From contig JAHEMR010000004.1 in the NCBI GenBank assembly GCA_024643545.1, positions 124,001 through 188,000 of the forward strand: a stretch of DNA of 64,000 nucleotides, in the 5' to 3' direction. Shown piece after piece: positions 1 through 8,303 of this stretch. Source of the stretch: Crocinitomicaceae bacterium (lineage in GTDB: Bacteria; Bacteroidota; Bacteroidia; Flavobacteriales_D; Crocinitomicaceae). A program made the position numbers and the translations under genes. Numbering within the stretch: position 1 is the stretch's first letter; the number at the start of each line of letters is the position of its first letter. Under the pieces are notes generated by a model that had not been told where the DNA came from, made no database searches, and worked only from the letters and a program-made list of their open reading frames with translations.

Positions 1-909
1 ATTCAAGGTTCCATTATCGTTAAATAAATCGATGGATGGTAAGTTGTATTTACGACCAAGTTCGTAGTCGTTTGTATCGTGTGCTGGTGTTACTTTTAAA
101 CAGCCAGTACCAAAATCCTTATCAACATAATCATCCGCAATAATGGGGATTTCACGGTTTATTATTGGGACCAACACATGCTTACCTACTAATTTTTTAT
201 ACCGTTCATCATCAGGATTAACACAAATTGCCGTATCACCTAAAATCGTTTCAGGTCTAGTTGTTGCAATTGTAACCCATTCATCGGTGGTTCCGATAAT
301 TTTATATCGAACATAAAACAGTCGGGAATTTACTTCCTTGTAATTTACTTCCTCATCAGAAACCGCTGTAAGTGCCTCTGGATCCCAGTTCACCATTCGA
401 ACGCCACGGTAAATTTTACCTTTGGCATACAAATCCATGAACACATTGATCACCGATTCGGAATATTCCTTATCCATCGTGAAATGAGTTCTTTCCCAGT
501 CGCATGATGCTCCAAGTTTTTTTAATTGCTCGAGGATGATTCCCCCATGTTTATCTTTCCATTCGAAAGCATGAGCAAGAAATTCTTCCCTTGTTAAGTC
601 TGATTTTTTGATTCCTTCTTGACGTAGTTTTTGCACTACTTTTGCTTCAGTAGCAATCGATGCATGGTCTGTACCGGGAACCCAACATGCATTTTTACCA
701 AGCATCCTTGCTCGTCTAACAAGCACATCCTGAATGGTATTATTTAGCATGTGCCCCATATGAAGAACACCTGTAACATTTGGCGGTGGAATAACGATTG
801 TATATGGCTCGCGGTGATCAGGGACAGAGTGAAAATAACCCTTATCTAACCAATGTTTATACCATTTATCTTCCGCTTTTTGCGGTTCGTACGTTTTCCC
901 AATTTCCAT
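1..909 (-). CDS. valS: Valyl-tRNA synthetase, N-terminal part (runs off the window)
   Basis: Class I aminoacyl-tRNA synthetase that charges tRNA-Val in the cytoplasm. The reading frame is open from the ATG at 909 to the window edge, giving 303 codons of an enzyme usually near 870-900 residues. The class I HIGH motif appears as HMGH at residues 50-53, preceded by the PPPNVTG stretch typical of ValRS. The sequence then continues through the start of the CP1 editing region, with [12 protein letters not shown] and [14 protein letters not shown], which are hallmark ValRS motifs. A promoter-like TTG-N18-TATCTTTG lies just upstream. Identity is secure. The KMSKS half and the C-terminal coiled coil are outside the window. 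Confidence 0.97.
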   Translation of the reverse strand, partial: MEIGKTYEPQKAEDKWYKHWLDKGYFHSVPDHREPYTIVIPPPNVTGVLHMGHMLNNTIQDVLVRRARMLGKNACWVPGTDHASIATEAKVVQKLRQEGIKKSDLTREEFLAHAFEWKDKHGGIILEQLKKLGASCDWERTHFTMDKEYSESVINVFMDLYAKGKIYRGVRMVNWDPEALTAVSDEEVNYKEVNSRLFYVRYKIIGTTDEWVTIATTRPETILGDTAICVNPDDERYKKLVGKHVLVPIINREIPIIADDYVDKDFGTGCLKVTPAHDTNDYELGRKYNLPSIDLFNDNGTLN

Positions 910-927
910 GACACAATCTTTGTGCTG

Positions 928-956
928 CAAAGATAACAATTATCTCAGCAGAGCAA
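928..956 (-). promoter_or_regulatory. Bacteroidota-type promoter for valS
   Basis: Read on the minus strand this is TTG, 18 bases, then TATCTTTG, matching the Bacteroidota -33 (TTG) and -7 (TAnnTTTG) elements with normal spacing. It ends 18 bases before the valS ATG. This is one of the best-formed promoters in the window. Confidence 0.6.
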
Positions 957-981
957 TCCCGATAAACGCAGAAAAGGTTGA

Positions 982-1383
982 CTAGTTTGTCGTAGGTGAG
1001 TCAGCAGGTGATAAAACGGTACCTTTAATCGTAAGTACGATCGGTTCTCCTCCGTCAGAAAACACCGTAATAGTTTTGGTGAAAGGACCTACTCTTTTTG
1101 TATCGTAGGTTACTTTAATTGCGCCTTTTTTTCCTTTTTTGATTGGCTCTGTAGGTTTTTCAGCAGCAGTACATCCGCAACTCGTTTGGACATTGCTAAC
1201 GGTGATTGATTTTTTTGAAACATTCTTAAATTCGAAGACAAACATGTCTTTAGAATCGTAAGGGATATTCTCACGATTAATCTCCAACGTAGTAAATTTC
1301 AAACCTGTTATTGGTTTTGTTTCTTTTTGAGCTTGTGAAAATCCAATAAATAGAAAAGCGAAAGTTAGTAAAGCGTATTTCAT
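982..1383 (-). CDS. Exported DUF1573 domain protein
   Basis: A 133-residue protein with a signal peptide (about residues 1-18, ending near SQAQ) followed by one DUF1573 domain, a small Ig-like fold common in Bacteroidota exported proteins. The family signature is visible as TSCGCT near residue 68, followed by basic residues and the KVTYDTKRVGPF stretch. DUF1573 domains resemble ASPM/SPD-2/Hydin-type modules, but no biochemical role is established. It lies upstream of valS on the same strand with a 72-base gap that contains the valS promoter, so it is probably its own transcript. Confidence 0.85.
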   Translation of the reverse strand: MKYALLTFAFLFIGFSQAQKETKPITGLKFTTLEINRENIPYDSKDMFVFEFKNVSKKSITVSNVQTSCGCTAAEKPTEPIKKGKKGAIKVTYDTKRVGPFTKTITVFSDGGEPIVLTIKGTVLSPADSPTTN

Positions 1384-1449
1384 GGTGTTTATTTTTTATT
1401 CTACAATGGTAAGGTGAATTTTTATAACGAAATCAAATTTAACATAAAA

Positions 1450-2028
1450 TTAGGATTCAAAAGCATGCTCAATCACTTCTTGTATGGATGGATAAGTTTG
1501 GGATAAGCAATTTTCGAAGTCCTTCTTCTTCATCCAAGATACGGCTGTGATGCTTTCTTCCGTTTGTGGATTCGTTTTTAAATCACCATCGTATTCCAGG
1601 TAATACCAATTGTTTTTCTTTAAAATGGATTTGTTTTTGTACTCATAAACATGGTATGTTGAGCAAATTCGGTGTTTTAATTCAAGTTTTCCTGTCAAAC
1701 CGCACTCTTCGTAAATCTCTCGAATTGCTGCGTCTTTTGAGCTTTCACCATGTTCAATTTTTCCTTTTGGCAGATCCCAAAGTCCCCATCTTTTGATCCA
1801 TAAATAGGCGTCCGTTCCCGGGTGATACACAAGTCCACCAGCTGTTTTTAGTTTATTAAACTGTTTGAAAAATGATTTCAACTCAGCCTTTGGATGTTGG
1901 TTAACCGCTTGAATTTCTTGATTTTTAAACAATCCTTTTAACGCTAAAATATTCAAAGGCATTGCATTTTCAACGATATCAACAGTTGAAATTGGGACAG
2001 AAGTAAAATGAATTACCTGCTTATCCAT
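1450..2028 (-). CDS. Nudix hydrolase
   Basis: A 192-residue Nudix-family pyrophosphohydrolase acting on a nucleoside diphosphate linked to another moiety; the substrate cannot be read from sequence. The Nudix box is complete: GKIEHGESSKDAAIREIYEE followed by CGL fits GX5EX7REUXEEXGU. About 80 N-terminal residues precede the catalytic domain, an arrangement common in Bacteroidota members. I chose the ATG at 2028 (MDKQVIHF) rather than an in-frame ATG at 2052, because the latter would overlap the start of divergent pyrE. The two start codons are only 22 bases apart, so the two promoters must overlap each other's coding region. Confidence 0.88.
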   Translation of the reverse strand: MDKQVIHFTSVPISTVDIVENAMPLNILALKGLFKNQEIQAVNQHPKAELKSFFKQFNKLKTAGGLVYHPGTDAYLWIKRWGLWDLPKGKIEHGESSKDAAIREIYEECGLTGKLELKHRICSTYHVYEYKNKSILKKNNWYYLEYDGDLKTNPQTEESITAVSWMKKKDFENCLSQTYPSIQEVIEHAFES

Positions 2029-2038
2029 GAAAACTTTA

Positions 2039-2046
2039 TATTTTTG
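2039..2046 (+). promoter_or_regulatory. -7 promoter element of pyrE (TATTTTTG)
   Basis: A perfect TAnnTTTG element that ends 4 bases before the pyrE ATG at 2051. If used, transcription would begin at or next to the start codon, giving a leaderless mRNA. No clear TTG -33 element is visible at the usual distance, so the site is tentative. Confidence 0.4.
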
Positions 2047-2050
2047 TGGC

Positions 2051-2692
2051 ATGGCAACAAATCAAGAACAGGCGCTAAAGGTAGCAGAATTATTATTGAA
2101 AACGAAAGCTGTTCGTTTACAACCAACGAAACCATTCACTTGGGCTTCTGGATGGAAGTCTCCCATTTACTGTGATAATCGTGTAACCTTAAGTTTCCCT
2201 GAAGTGCGTACGCACATTCGTCAGGCATATGCTCAACTTATTCTCGATTTGTACGGCAAACCAGATTGCATTGCTGGAGTTGCGACAGGCGGAATCGCAC
2301 AAGGTGCATTAGTAGCACAAGAGTTAGGCTTGCCATTTATCTATGTTCGAGCAGCTGCAAAAGGACATGGTATGGAGAATTTAATTGAAGGAGCATACGA
2401 GGCTGGTCAAAAAGTAGTTGTCATCGAAGACCTCATTTCAACTGGTGGAAGCAGTTTAAAAGCCGTTGAAGCATTGCGCCAAGGTGGACTTCAGGTGAAA
2501 GGATTGCTCGCGACTTTCACATACGGTTTTTCTCAAGCTGAACAAGGATTCCAAGAAGCTGGATGTCCATTCGAAACCATTACTGATTATGCAACATTGA
2601 TTGATGTTGCTGTTAAAACGAATTATATCAACGACGGTGATTTAACGACACTACATGAGTGGCGCTTGAATCCAAGCACATGGAATCAATAG
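2051..2692 (+). CDS. pyrE: Orotate phosphoribosyltransferase
   Basis: Converts orotate and PRPP to orotidine 5'-phosphate in de novo pyrimidine synthesis. The protein is 213 residues, the normal length. The PRPP-binding loop is seen as VVVIEDLISTGGSS, and the substrate region as FTWASGWKSPIYCDNR near the N-terminus. The start is set at the ATG at 2051 (MATNQEQ), eight codons inside the longest frame, because it matches family length and follows the TATTTTTG element. It is followed after 7 bases by an SRPBCC-domain gene in the same direction, a pairing I infer to be an operon. Confidence 0.96.
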   Translation: MATNQEQALKVAELLLKTKAVRLQPTKPFTWASGWKSPIYCDNRVTLSFPEVRTHIRQAYAQLILDLYGKPDCIAGVATGGIAQGALVAQELGLPFIYVRAAAKGHGMENLIEGAYEAGQKVVVIEDLISTGGSSLKAVEALRQGGLQVKGLLATFTYGFSQAEQGFQEAGCPFETITDYATLIDVAVKTNYINDGDLTTLHEWRLNPSTWNQ

Positions 2693-2699
2693 TCTTTCC

Positions 2700-3101
2700 A
2701 TGATCATTCAAAGTTCATCTGTTCACATTCCCACTTCCTTAACATCTGTGAAGGAATTTCTATGTGATGCGCGAAACATCTCTTTTTTACTTCCTCAAGA
2801 CAAAATTTCTGAATTTCAAGCATCAGAAGAGCAATGTTCTTTCAAGGCACAGGGAGGAATTCTCATCAATTTATTGTTCGATGAAAAAAATGAACAATTC
2901 GTCCGCTACAAGTCCGGCAAAGGGAGTCCTTTTTCATTTACGCTAACCATTTTTTTAGATGGTGAAAGTGAAAATTGTCATGGACATGTCACGTTCGATG
3001 GTGAAGTAAATGGATTCATGAAAGTATTGATTGAAAAACCATTAAAGGCTCTTTTCGAACAAATGAGCATTCAAATGAAAGCTTATTTCGAACAAAACTG
3101 A
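2700..3101 (+). CDS. SRPBCC-family protein
   Basis: A 133-residue soluble protein of the START/SRPBCC fold, a helix-grip family that binds small hydrophobic ligands. Support comes from its length, the N-terminal strand followed by a helix containing VKEFLCDARNISFLLP, alternating beta-strands in the middle, and the long C-terminal helix ending in LKALFEQMSIQMKAYF. The ligand is unknown. The gene lies 7 bases after pyrE and is probably cotranscribed. Its last 19 bases overlap the end of birA on the opposite strand. The function in pyrimidine metabolism, if any, is not known. Confidence 0.72.
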   Translation: MIIQSSSVHIPTSLTSVKEFLCDARNISFLLPQDKISEFQASEEQCSFKAQGGILINLLFDEKNEQFVRYKSGKGSPFSFTLTIFLDGESENCHGHVTFDGEVNGFMKVLIEKPLKALFEQMSIQMKAYFEQN

Positions 3102-3817
3102 ATTTCTTTTAGTGAATAAAAGCGTAATTCATTCGATACCTTGATTTGTAATCGGCCATCATCCTGAACACCTAAAATTTCACCTTCAAATTCTCCATGC
3201 GTATCTAAAAAAACAGCTTGTTGTCCTTTCTGATACAAAAGTGATTCATAATCCGATTTTAACGAGTCTTCAATGGTATTCCATTGTCGTAAATAACCAT
3301 TAATAATGTCTGTTAATTCATTCAAAATGGTTTTAATCCGGAACGTTGTGCCAGTTACTAATTGAACGCTTGTCGCATTGGTTGTTTCGAATTGACATTG
3401 ATTCACATTGAGTCCAATTCCAGCTATCACCCAAGAAATATGATTTCCTTCGAGTTGATTTTCAATAAGGATTCCTGCAATCTTTTTTGATCCAACATAG
3501 ATATCATTGGGCCATTTAATTGAGGCATCTATCCCCAATCGCAACAGTAATTTGTGCACGGATAAACTGATCATCCAGCTAATTTTACTTTGATCTGTTA
3601 CTGACAGATTGTCGGGCTTCCAAACAAATGAGGAAAGAAGATTCGCAGCAGCAGCTGATTCCCAAGTATTTCCCATCTGACCTTTACCAGCACTTTGTTC
3701 ATCTGCCAATATTACCGCACTATTTTGACAAATTTGGTCGTTAATTAATTTGGCAGCAAAATTGTTAGTAGAGTCTACGGAATCAAGGTGGTAAAATTCT
3801 TTTCCTATCGGTATCAT
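3083..3817 (-). CDS. birA: Biotin--[acetyl-CoA-carboxylase] ligase
   Basis: Attaches biotin to the carboxyl carrier protein of acetyl-CoA carboxylase through biotinyl-AMP. The 244-residue protein has the catalytic core only: VDSTNNFA near residue 12, GKGQMGNTWES at about 44-54 (the GRGR-like adenylate-binding loop, here GKGQ), KWPNDIYVGSKKIAGILIE, and GIGLNVNQ, then a small C-terminal SH3-like domain. It lacks the N-terminal helix-turn-helix of E. coli BirA, so it should not act as the biotin repressor. It converges on the SRPBCC gene and overlaps it by 19 bases. Confidence 0.93.
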   Translation of the reverse strand: MIPIGKEFYHLDSVDSTNNFAAKLINDQICQNSAVILADEQSAGKGQMGNTWESAAAANLLSSFVWKPDNLSVTDQSKISWMISLSVHKLLLRLGIDASIKWPNDIYVGSKKIAGILIENQLEGNHISWVIAGIGLNVNQCQFETTNATSVQLVTGTTFRIKTILNELTDIINGYLRQWNTIEDSLKSDYESLLYQKGQQAVFLDTHGEFEGEILGVQDDGRLQIKVSNELRFYSLKEIQFCSK

Positions 3818-3856
3818 ATCGGTTTTTAAGGAGCAGTAAAATTAAAATTTATCACG

Positions 3857-3864
3857 TAGTTTTG
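3857..3864 (+). promoter_or_regulatory. -7 promoter element of the rsfS-ftsH cluster (TAGTTTTG)
   Basis: A perfect TAnnTTTG match 15 bases before the rsfS start codon, in the short gap between divergent birA and rsfS. A clear TTG -33 element is not seen, so this is a moderate call. Confidence 0.4.
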
Positions 3865-3879
3865 TATTAAATATTTGAA

Positions 3880-4257
3880 ATGCGAAAAAAGACAGGAATT
3901 ACAGAATCAGAACAATTGTGTCAAGCTATTGTTGAAGGAATGCAAGAGAACAAAGCAAAAGACATTTCCATACTGGATCTGAGACATTTACCAAGTGCTG
4001 TATGCGACTTTTTTGTTATTTGCAGTGGTGAGTCCAGTACGCACGTTGATGGTATTTCAAATGCTGTGACACGTTACACGAGAAAAGAGTTAAAAGAAAA
4101 ACCTTGGCACATCGAAGGTAAAACAAATAGTGAATGGGTTCTACTGGATTATATTAACGTAGTTGGACACATTTTTTACAAAGATGCTCGGTCATTTTTT
4201 GAGATCGAGGACTTATGGTCGGATGCTGTTCGCACAGACATCCCAAATTTAAACTAG
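3880..4257 (+). CDS. rsfS: Ribosomal silencing factor RsfS
   Basis: Binds ribosomal protein uL14 and blocks joining of the 30S and 50S subunits when nutrients are short. The 125-residue protein shows the family core: KAKDISILDLRHL, DFFVICSGESSTHVDGIS, and GKTNSEWVLLDYINVVGHIF, ending with FFEIEDLWSDA. Length is typical. It is the first gene of a plus-strand run and ends 9 bases before ftsH, an order that is common in Bacteroidota. Confidence 0.95.
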   Translation: MRKKTGITESEQLCQAIVEGMQENKAKDISILDLRHLPSAVCDFFVICSGESSTHVDGISNAVTRYTRKELKEKPWHIEGKTNSEWVLLDYINVVGHIFYKDARSFFEIEDLWSDAVRTDIPNLN

Positions 4258-4266
4258 AAATTAGCT

Positions 4267-6336
4267 ATGTCAGAAGAAAAAAAGAAAAGCCCATTTTCCA
4301 TTTATTGGATCTATGGAGCATTAGGAATCGCATTGATCTCCTTCAATATTTTCATGAATTCAAGTCCTTCTGCTACCATTAAGTACAAGGAAACCTTGAT
4401 GGAACTTGTAGACATCAAAGGTGTTAAGAATGTAAAAATCATAAATCAATCGAAGGCAGAATTTCAATTGAAAAATCAAGGTTTGGCTTATGTCAACAAA
4501 ACAAATAAGTTGGATTTTCCACGAATGAAAAAAATGCTAAAGGACCGCAAGGGAAAATCAACCCAGGTCATTTTTGAGCTTGAAAACATTGGTAGTCCAA
4601 CAAACTTTGAGAAAGCATTAGACGATCGAGGATACCATGATTACCAAAACGATACAGAAGTAAATTACCTTGGAGACATTCTAGGTTACCTATTACCTTT
4701 TATTTTGATCATCATCATCTGGATGTTTGTCATGCGACGCATGTCAGGTGGCGGAGGAGCAGGCGGTGGCGGTGGCCAAATCTTTAATATTGGAAAATCT
4801 CGTGCTCAAGTTTATGAGAAAGGTAAATCAACTAATGTTACGTTCAAAGACGTCGCAGGGTTAGTTGGTGCAAAAGAAGAAATTGTTGAAATAGTTGAAT
4901 TCCTTAAAAATCCAAAAAAATATACCGAACTTGGAGCGAAAATTCCAAAAGGAGCATTACTTGTAGGACCTCCAGGAACAGGTAAAACCTTATTAGCTAA
5001 AGCTGTTGCTGGTGAGGCAAAAGTTCCGTTCTTTTCATTATCCGGATCGGATTTCGTTGAAATGTTTGTAGGGGTTGGTGCGTCAAGAGTTAGGGATTTA
5101 TTCCGTCAAGCGAAAGAAAAAGCGCCATCCATTATTTTCATAGATGAAATTGACGCGATTGGTCGTGCACGCGGAAAAAACAATGGATTCAATTCGAACG
5201 ATGAGCGTGAAAACACCCTGAATCAGCTATTAACTGAAATGGATGGATTCGGGACAAATTCCGGAGTCATTATTCTTGCTGCAACAAACCGAGCAGATGT
5301 ATTGGATGCCGCGTTAATGCGTGCCGGACGTTTTGATCGCCAGATTTATGTAGATATGCCGGACATTAACGAGCGAAAAGAAATTTTCCAAGTTCACTTG
5401 AAACCTTTGAAACTTGTGGAAGGTTTGGATATCGACTTTTTAGCAAAACAAACACCAGGATTCTCAGGAGCGGATATTGCCAATTTATGTAACGAAGCTG
5501 CGTTAATTGCTGCTCGACATAACAAGAAACATGTAGAGAAACAAGATTTCTTGGATGCCGTTGATCGCATCGTTGGTGGACTCGAAAAGAAAAATAAAAT
5601 CATCACCAAAGTGGAGAAAAAAGCGATTGCTTTTCACGAAGCAGGACACGCTACTATTTCTTGGATGCTACAATATGCACATCCACTAGTAAAAGTGACG
5701 ATTGTACCTCGCGGACAATCGCTTGGTGCAGCTTGGTATTTACCAGAAGAGCGAAGCATTACGACTACCGAGCAAATTTTAGATCAAATGTGCTCAGCAT
5801 TAGGTGGACGCGCGGCAGAACAATTAGCATTTGGAAAAATTAGTACCGGTGCGCTTAGCGACTTGGAAAAAGTGACCAAACAAGCGTACGCAATGGTTTC
5901 CATCTATGGATTAAATGAAAGAGTTGGAAATATATCATTCTACGATTCACAGGGACGTGATTCTTTTACAAAACCTTATTCAGAAGATACAGCGCGTATA
6001 ATTGATGAGGAAGTTTCAAAATTAGTGGAGAGTCAGTACCAAAGAGCACTTCAAATACTTACTGAAAATCAAGCGCAATTAACGGAATTAGCGGAACAAT
6101 TATTAGCGACTGAAGTCATTTTTAAAGAAGACTTGGAACGTATTTTCGGAAAGCGTCAGTGGGAAAGTGACGAATTGGTTGAAGAAAAGGTCCTTGTTGA
6201 AAACGTGACTGAAACGGAAGATGTTATCGCGGTTGAAGAGTCAGTGGCAGAAAACACGGTTGAAGAAAATTCATCCGCAAACGAATCGAAAGAAGAGCCG
6301 AAAGAAGATTCAAGCGAAGAAACAGAAGCAAAATAA
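4267..6336 (+). CDS. ftsH: ATP-dependent zinc metalloprotease FtsH
   Basis: Membrane-anchored AAA+ protease that extracts and degrades membrane and short-lived cytoplasmic proteins. The 689-residue chain has a transmembrane helix near residues 12-30, an extracytoplasmic domain, and a second helix near 137-155 followed by a glycine-rich linker. Next come Walker A GPPGTGKT near 233, Walker [16 protein letters not shown], the second region of homology ([19 protein letters not shown]), and the zinc site HEAGH at 457-461. The last 60 or so residues are a glutamate-rich tail, longer than in E. coli FtsH. The DUF2007 gene starts 1 base after its stop codon. Confidence 0.97.
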   Translation: MSEEKKKSPFSIYWIYGALGIALISFNIFMNSSPSATIKYKETLMELVDIKGVKNVKIINQSKAEFQLKNQGLAYVNKTNKLDFPRMKKMLKDRKGKSTQVIFELENIGSPTNFEKALDDRGYHDYQNDTEVNYLGDILGYLLPFILIIIIWMFVMRRMSGGGGAGGGGGQIFNIGKSRAQVYEKGKSTNVTFKDVAGLVGAKEEIVEIVEFLKNPKKYTELGAKIPKGALLVGPPGTGKTLLAKAVAGEAKVPFFSLSGSDFVEMFVGVGASRVRDLFRQAKEKAPSIIFIDEIDAIGRARGKNNGFNSNDERENTLNQLLTEMDGFGTNSGVIILAATNRADVLDAALMRAGRFDRQIYVDMPDINERKEIFQVHLKPLKLVEGLDIDFLAKQTPGFSGADIANLCNEAALIAARHNKKHVEKQDFLDAVDRIVGGLEKKNKIITKVEKKAIAFHEAGHATISWMLQYAHPLVKVTIVPRGQSLGAAWYLPEERSITTTEQILDQMCSALGGRAAEQLAFGKISTGALSDLEKVTKQAYAMVSIYGLNERVGNISFYDSQGRDSFTKPYSEDTARIIDEEVSKLVESQYQRALQILTENQAQLTELAEQLLATEVIFKEDLERIFGKRQWESDELVEEKVLVENVTETEDVIAVEESVAENTVEENSSANESKEEPKEDSSEETEAK

Positions 6337-6337
6337 T

Positions 6338-6538
6338 TTGGAAAAAATACTGGTTTTCAAAACACGAGAGCAATATACCTTCGTCCAGGCGAAGCTCATA
6401 TTATCCGACTTGGAAATTCCATTTCAGGAAAGGAATACCATGGATTCGATGTTCAACGACTTCGGTAGTTTTGAAATATATGTAACTTCGGAGTTTGAAA
6501 TTGAAGCGAAAAAACAGTTAGAAGATGCCTTTAGGTAA
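6338..6538 (+). CDS. DUF2007 small protein (TTG start)
   Basis: A 66-residue protein whose likely start is the TTG at 6338, one base after the ftsH stop. The upstream in-frame ATG at 6221 lies inside ftsH and would add about 39 Lys-rich residues that look like out-of-frame translation. The sequence (MEKILVFKTREQYTFVQA, then LEIPFQERN and FEIYVTSEFEIEAKKQLEDA) fits the DUF2007 family, small ferredoxin-like-fold proteins described as putative signal transducers. Its 3' end overlaps cdsA by 14 bases, so translation of the three genes is probably coupled. Confidence 0.75.
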   Translation: MEKILVFKTREQYTFVQAKLILSDLEIPFQERNTMDSMFNDFGSFEIYVTSEFEIEAKKQLEDAFR

Positions 6539-7346
6539 TTTAGCATTAAGGAGTTTAACAGGAGCAATCTTTGGCGCAGTTGTCATAGGTTCGATGCTTT
6601 GGCATCCATATGCTCAGATGGCTGTTTTTTCTGTTTTCATGGTGATTGGACTTGCTGAATTTTATCGACTTTTTAAAAACCATCCCGTTGTTGAAGTAAG
6701 TTCAGAAATAGGCATATTTATTGGCTGTTTTATTTATGTTCTTCTAATTGGCTTAAGTTTAGCCAATCTTCCCATCATCGTGATTACCATTCTTTTTCCC
6801 TTGTTTTTCACCTTAATCTTAAATGAACTCTGGGCAAAAAAAGAACACCCATTAATTAACATTTCCGTACTCGTATTCGGTATTATTTACGTTGTCATTC
6901 CATTCTACTTAAGCATTGATTTAAGTTTGAGAAACACCTCTTACCTGCCACATGTTGTGGGCATGTTTTTGTTAATTTGGACAAACGATTCTTTCGCCTA
7001 TTTTAGTGGTCGACTTTTTGGGAAACACAAATTATTCGAACGTATTTCGCCAAAAAAAACCTGGGAAGGAACGATTGGGGGAGTAATTTTCACCCTTATC
7101 CTAGGATACATCATCGGTACGTATATTAACGAAGGAGAAACCTTGTTTTGGGTTGTCTCCGCGATAATCATAGCGCCATGTGCTATTTTTGGAGACTTAT
7201 TAGAGTCTTTGTTCAAGCGAAGTTTAAACATTAAAGATTCAGGCACCATCCTTCCAGGACATGGTGGGATATTAGATCGATTCGATGCGGCATTGTTTGC
7301 AATTCCGTTTTTTTATTGTTGGTCGATGATTTATTTATTTTGGTAA
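6525..7346 (+). CDS. cdsA: Phosphatidate cytidylyltransferase
   Basis: Integral membrane enzyme that makes CDP-diacylglycerol from phosphatidic acid and CTP, the precursor of phosphatidylethanolamine and other phospholipids. The 273-residue protein has about eight hydrophobic segments and the diagnostic C-terminal CDS signature, here beginning at SLNIKDSGTILPGHGGILDR and continuing FDA. The region ISPKKTWEGTIGG is also characteristic of CdsA. It overlaps the DUF2007 gene and is followed after 3 bases by a phosphatidylserine decarboxylase gene, so two steps of phospholipid synthesis sit together. Confidence 0.96.
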   Translation: MPLGNLALRSLTGAIFGAVVIGSMLWHPYAQMAVFSVFMVIGLAEFYRLFKNHPVVEVSSEIGIFIGCFIYVLLIGLSLANLPIIVITILFPLFFTLILNELWAKKEHPLINISVLVFGIIYVVIPFYLSIDLSLRNTSYLPHVVGMFLLIWTNDSFAYFSGRLFGKHKLFERISPKKTWEGTIGGVIFTLILGYIIGTYINEGETLFWVVSAIIIAPCAIFGDLLESLFKRSLNIKDSGTILPGHGGILDRFDAALFAIPFFYCWSMIYLFW

Positions 7347-7349
7347 ACT

Positions 7350-8012
7350 ATGACATTACACAGAGAAGGTAAAAACATCATGTTGTGGAGTATATTCTCC
7401 ACCGCTATATTAAGTGGACTCATCCATTATTTTTTGGGTGCGTGCTGTCCGATTGTCTATTGGATCTTGCAAATAGGTTTCCTTGTGTTACTTGGACTCG
7501 TCATTCAATTCTTTCGCGTTCCTAACCGAACGTGTATTGGCGAATCCACCGACATTATGTGTCCAGCAGATGGAAAAGTAGTCGTGATTGAAGAAACCAC
7601 AGAAACAGAATACTTCAAAGATCGTCGGATTCAAGTGTCTATTTTCATGTCCCCATTAAATGTACATGCCAATTACCATCCAATTAGCGGTCTTGTGAAA
7701 TATGTAAAATATCACCCAGGGTTGTTCCTAGTTGCTTGGCATCCAAAAAGCAGTACAGACAATGAACGCAGTACTGTAGTGGTTGCCCATGAATCGGGAA
7801 GTGAAGTGTTATTCCGTCAAGTTGCGGGTGCCGTTGCCAGAAGAATTTGTTACTATCCGACAGAAGGGCAATATGTAGACATGGGGTCGGAATTTGGATT
7901 TATTAAATTCGGTTCAAGAATTGACTTATACCTTCCATTAGGTACAAAAATTGATGTCTCAATTGGAGATGTTGTAAAAGCAAAATTGACCCGTATTGGC
8001 AAACTTAATTAA
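7350..8012 (+). CDS. psd: Phosphatidylserine decarboxylase family protein
   Basis: Pyruvoyl-dependent enzyme that turns phosphatidylserine into phosphatidylethanolamine. The 220-residue length matches the short class found in Bacteroidota and many other bacteria. Two N-terminal hydrophobic segments (about 10-50) are followed by the core: CPADGKVVVIEE, FMSPLNVHANYHPISG, and the autocleavage region GFIKFGSRIDLYLP, where the serine of FGS should become the pyruvoyl group. It follows cdsA in what looks like an operon. An archaetidylserine decarboxylase-type assignment is possible by homology but unlikely here, since bacterial lipids are expected. Confidence 0.93.
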   Translation: MTLHREGKNIMLWSIFSTAILSGLIHYFLGACCPIVYWILQIGFLVLLGLVIQFFRVPNRTCIGESTDIMCPADGKVVVIEETTETEYFKDRRIQVSIFMSPLNVHANYHPISGLVKYVKYHPGLFLVAWHPKSSTDNERSTVVVAHESGSEVLFRQVAGAVARRICYYPTEGQYVDMGSEFGFIKFGSRIDLYLPLGTKIDVSIGDVVKAKLTRIGKLN

Positions 8013-8043
8013 TTTGTATATTTACCTTTTAAAATCAAACACC

Positions 8044-8256
8044 ATGAAAAAAGTATTTTTAGCATTAGCTTTATTCACTTACGCTGGGTCAATGGCGACT
8101 TCAACGTACGCTGCAGTAACTGGAACTGAGGTTGTCAAAAAAGATGACGATAAAAGAAAAAAGAAAAAGAAAAAAGGTTCTTGTTGTTCTTCTCAGCAAG
8201 GTAAATCTTGCTCAACTACACAACAATCATCTTGTTGTTCTAAAAAAGCAAACTAA
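8044..8256 (+). CDS. Small exported Lys/Cys-rich protein
   Basis: A 70-residue protein not recognised as a named family. The start is the ATG at 8044 (MKKVFLALALF), because it opens a clean signal peptide of about 22-24 residues ending near STYA-A. The mature part has three blocks: an acidic/basic stretch DDDKRKKKKKK, then GSCCSS, KSCSTT and SSCCSKK, giving five cysteines with two CC pairs among Ser and Gln. The composition suggests metal binding or a disulfide-linked cell-envelope peptide, but that is inference. It has its own weak promoter-like sequence upstream (TATATTTA) and a strong terminator downstream. Confidence 0.6.
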   Translation: MKKVFLALALFTYAGSMATSTYAAVTGTEVVKKDDDKRKKKKKKGSCCSSQQGKSCSTTQQSSCCSKKAN

Positions 8257-8273
8257 TCCAAATTCTTAGGAAT

Positions 8274-8302
8274 AAAAAGGCCATCATGTGATGGCCTTTT
8301 TT
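8274..8302. terminator. Bidirectional intrinsic terminator
   Basis: A 13-base perfect inverted repeat (AAAAAGGCCATCA / TGATGGCCTTTTT with a very short centre) flanked by A and T runs, so it works on both strands. It separates the small Lys/Cys-rich gene from the convergent acyl-CoA synthetase gene. Confidence 0.85.
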
Positions 8303-8303
8303 A

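Noticed and set aside
6221-6337. Upstream extension of the DUF2007 gene inside ftsH
   Set aside because: The 39 Lys-rich residues are ftsH tail read in another frame; the TTG at 6338 gives the normal family length.
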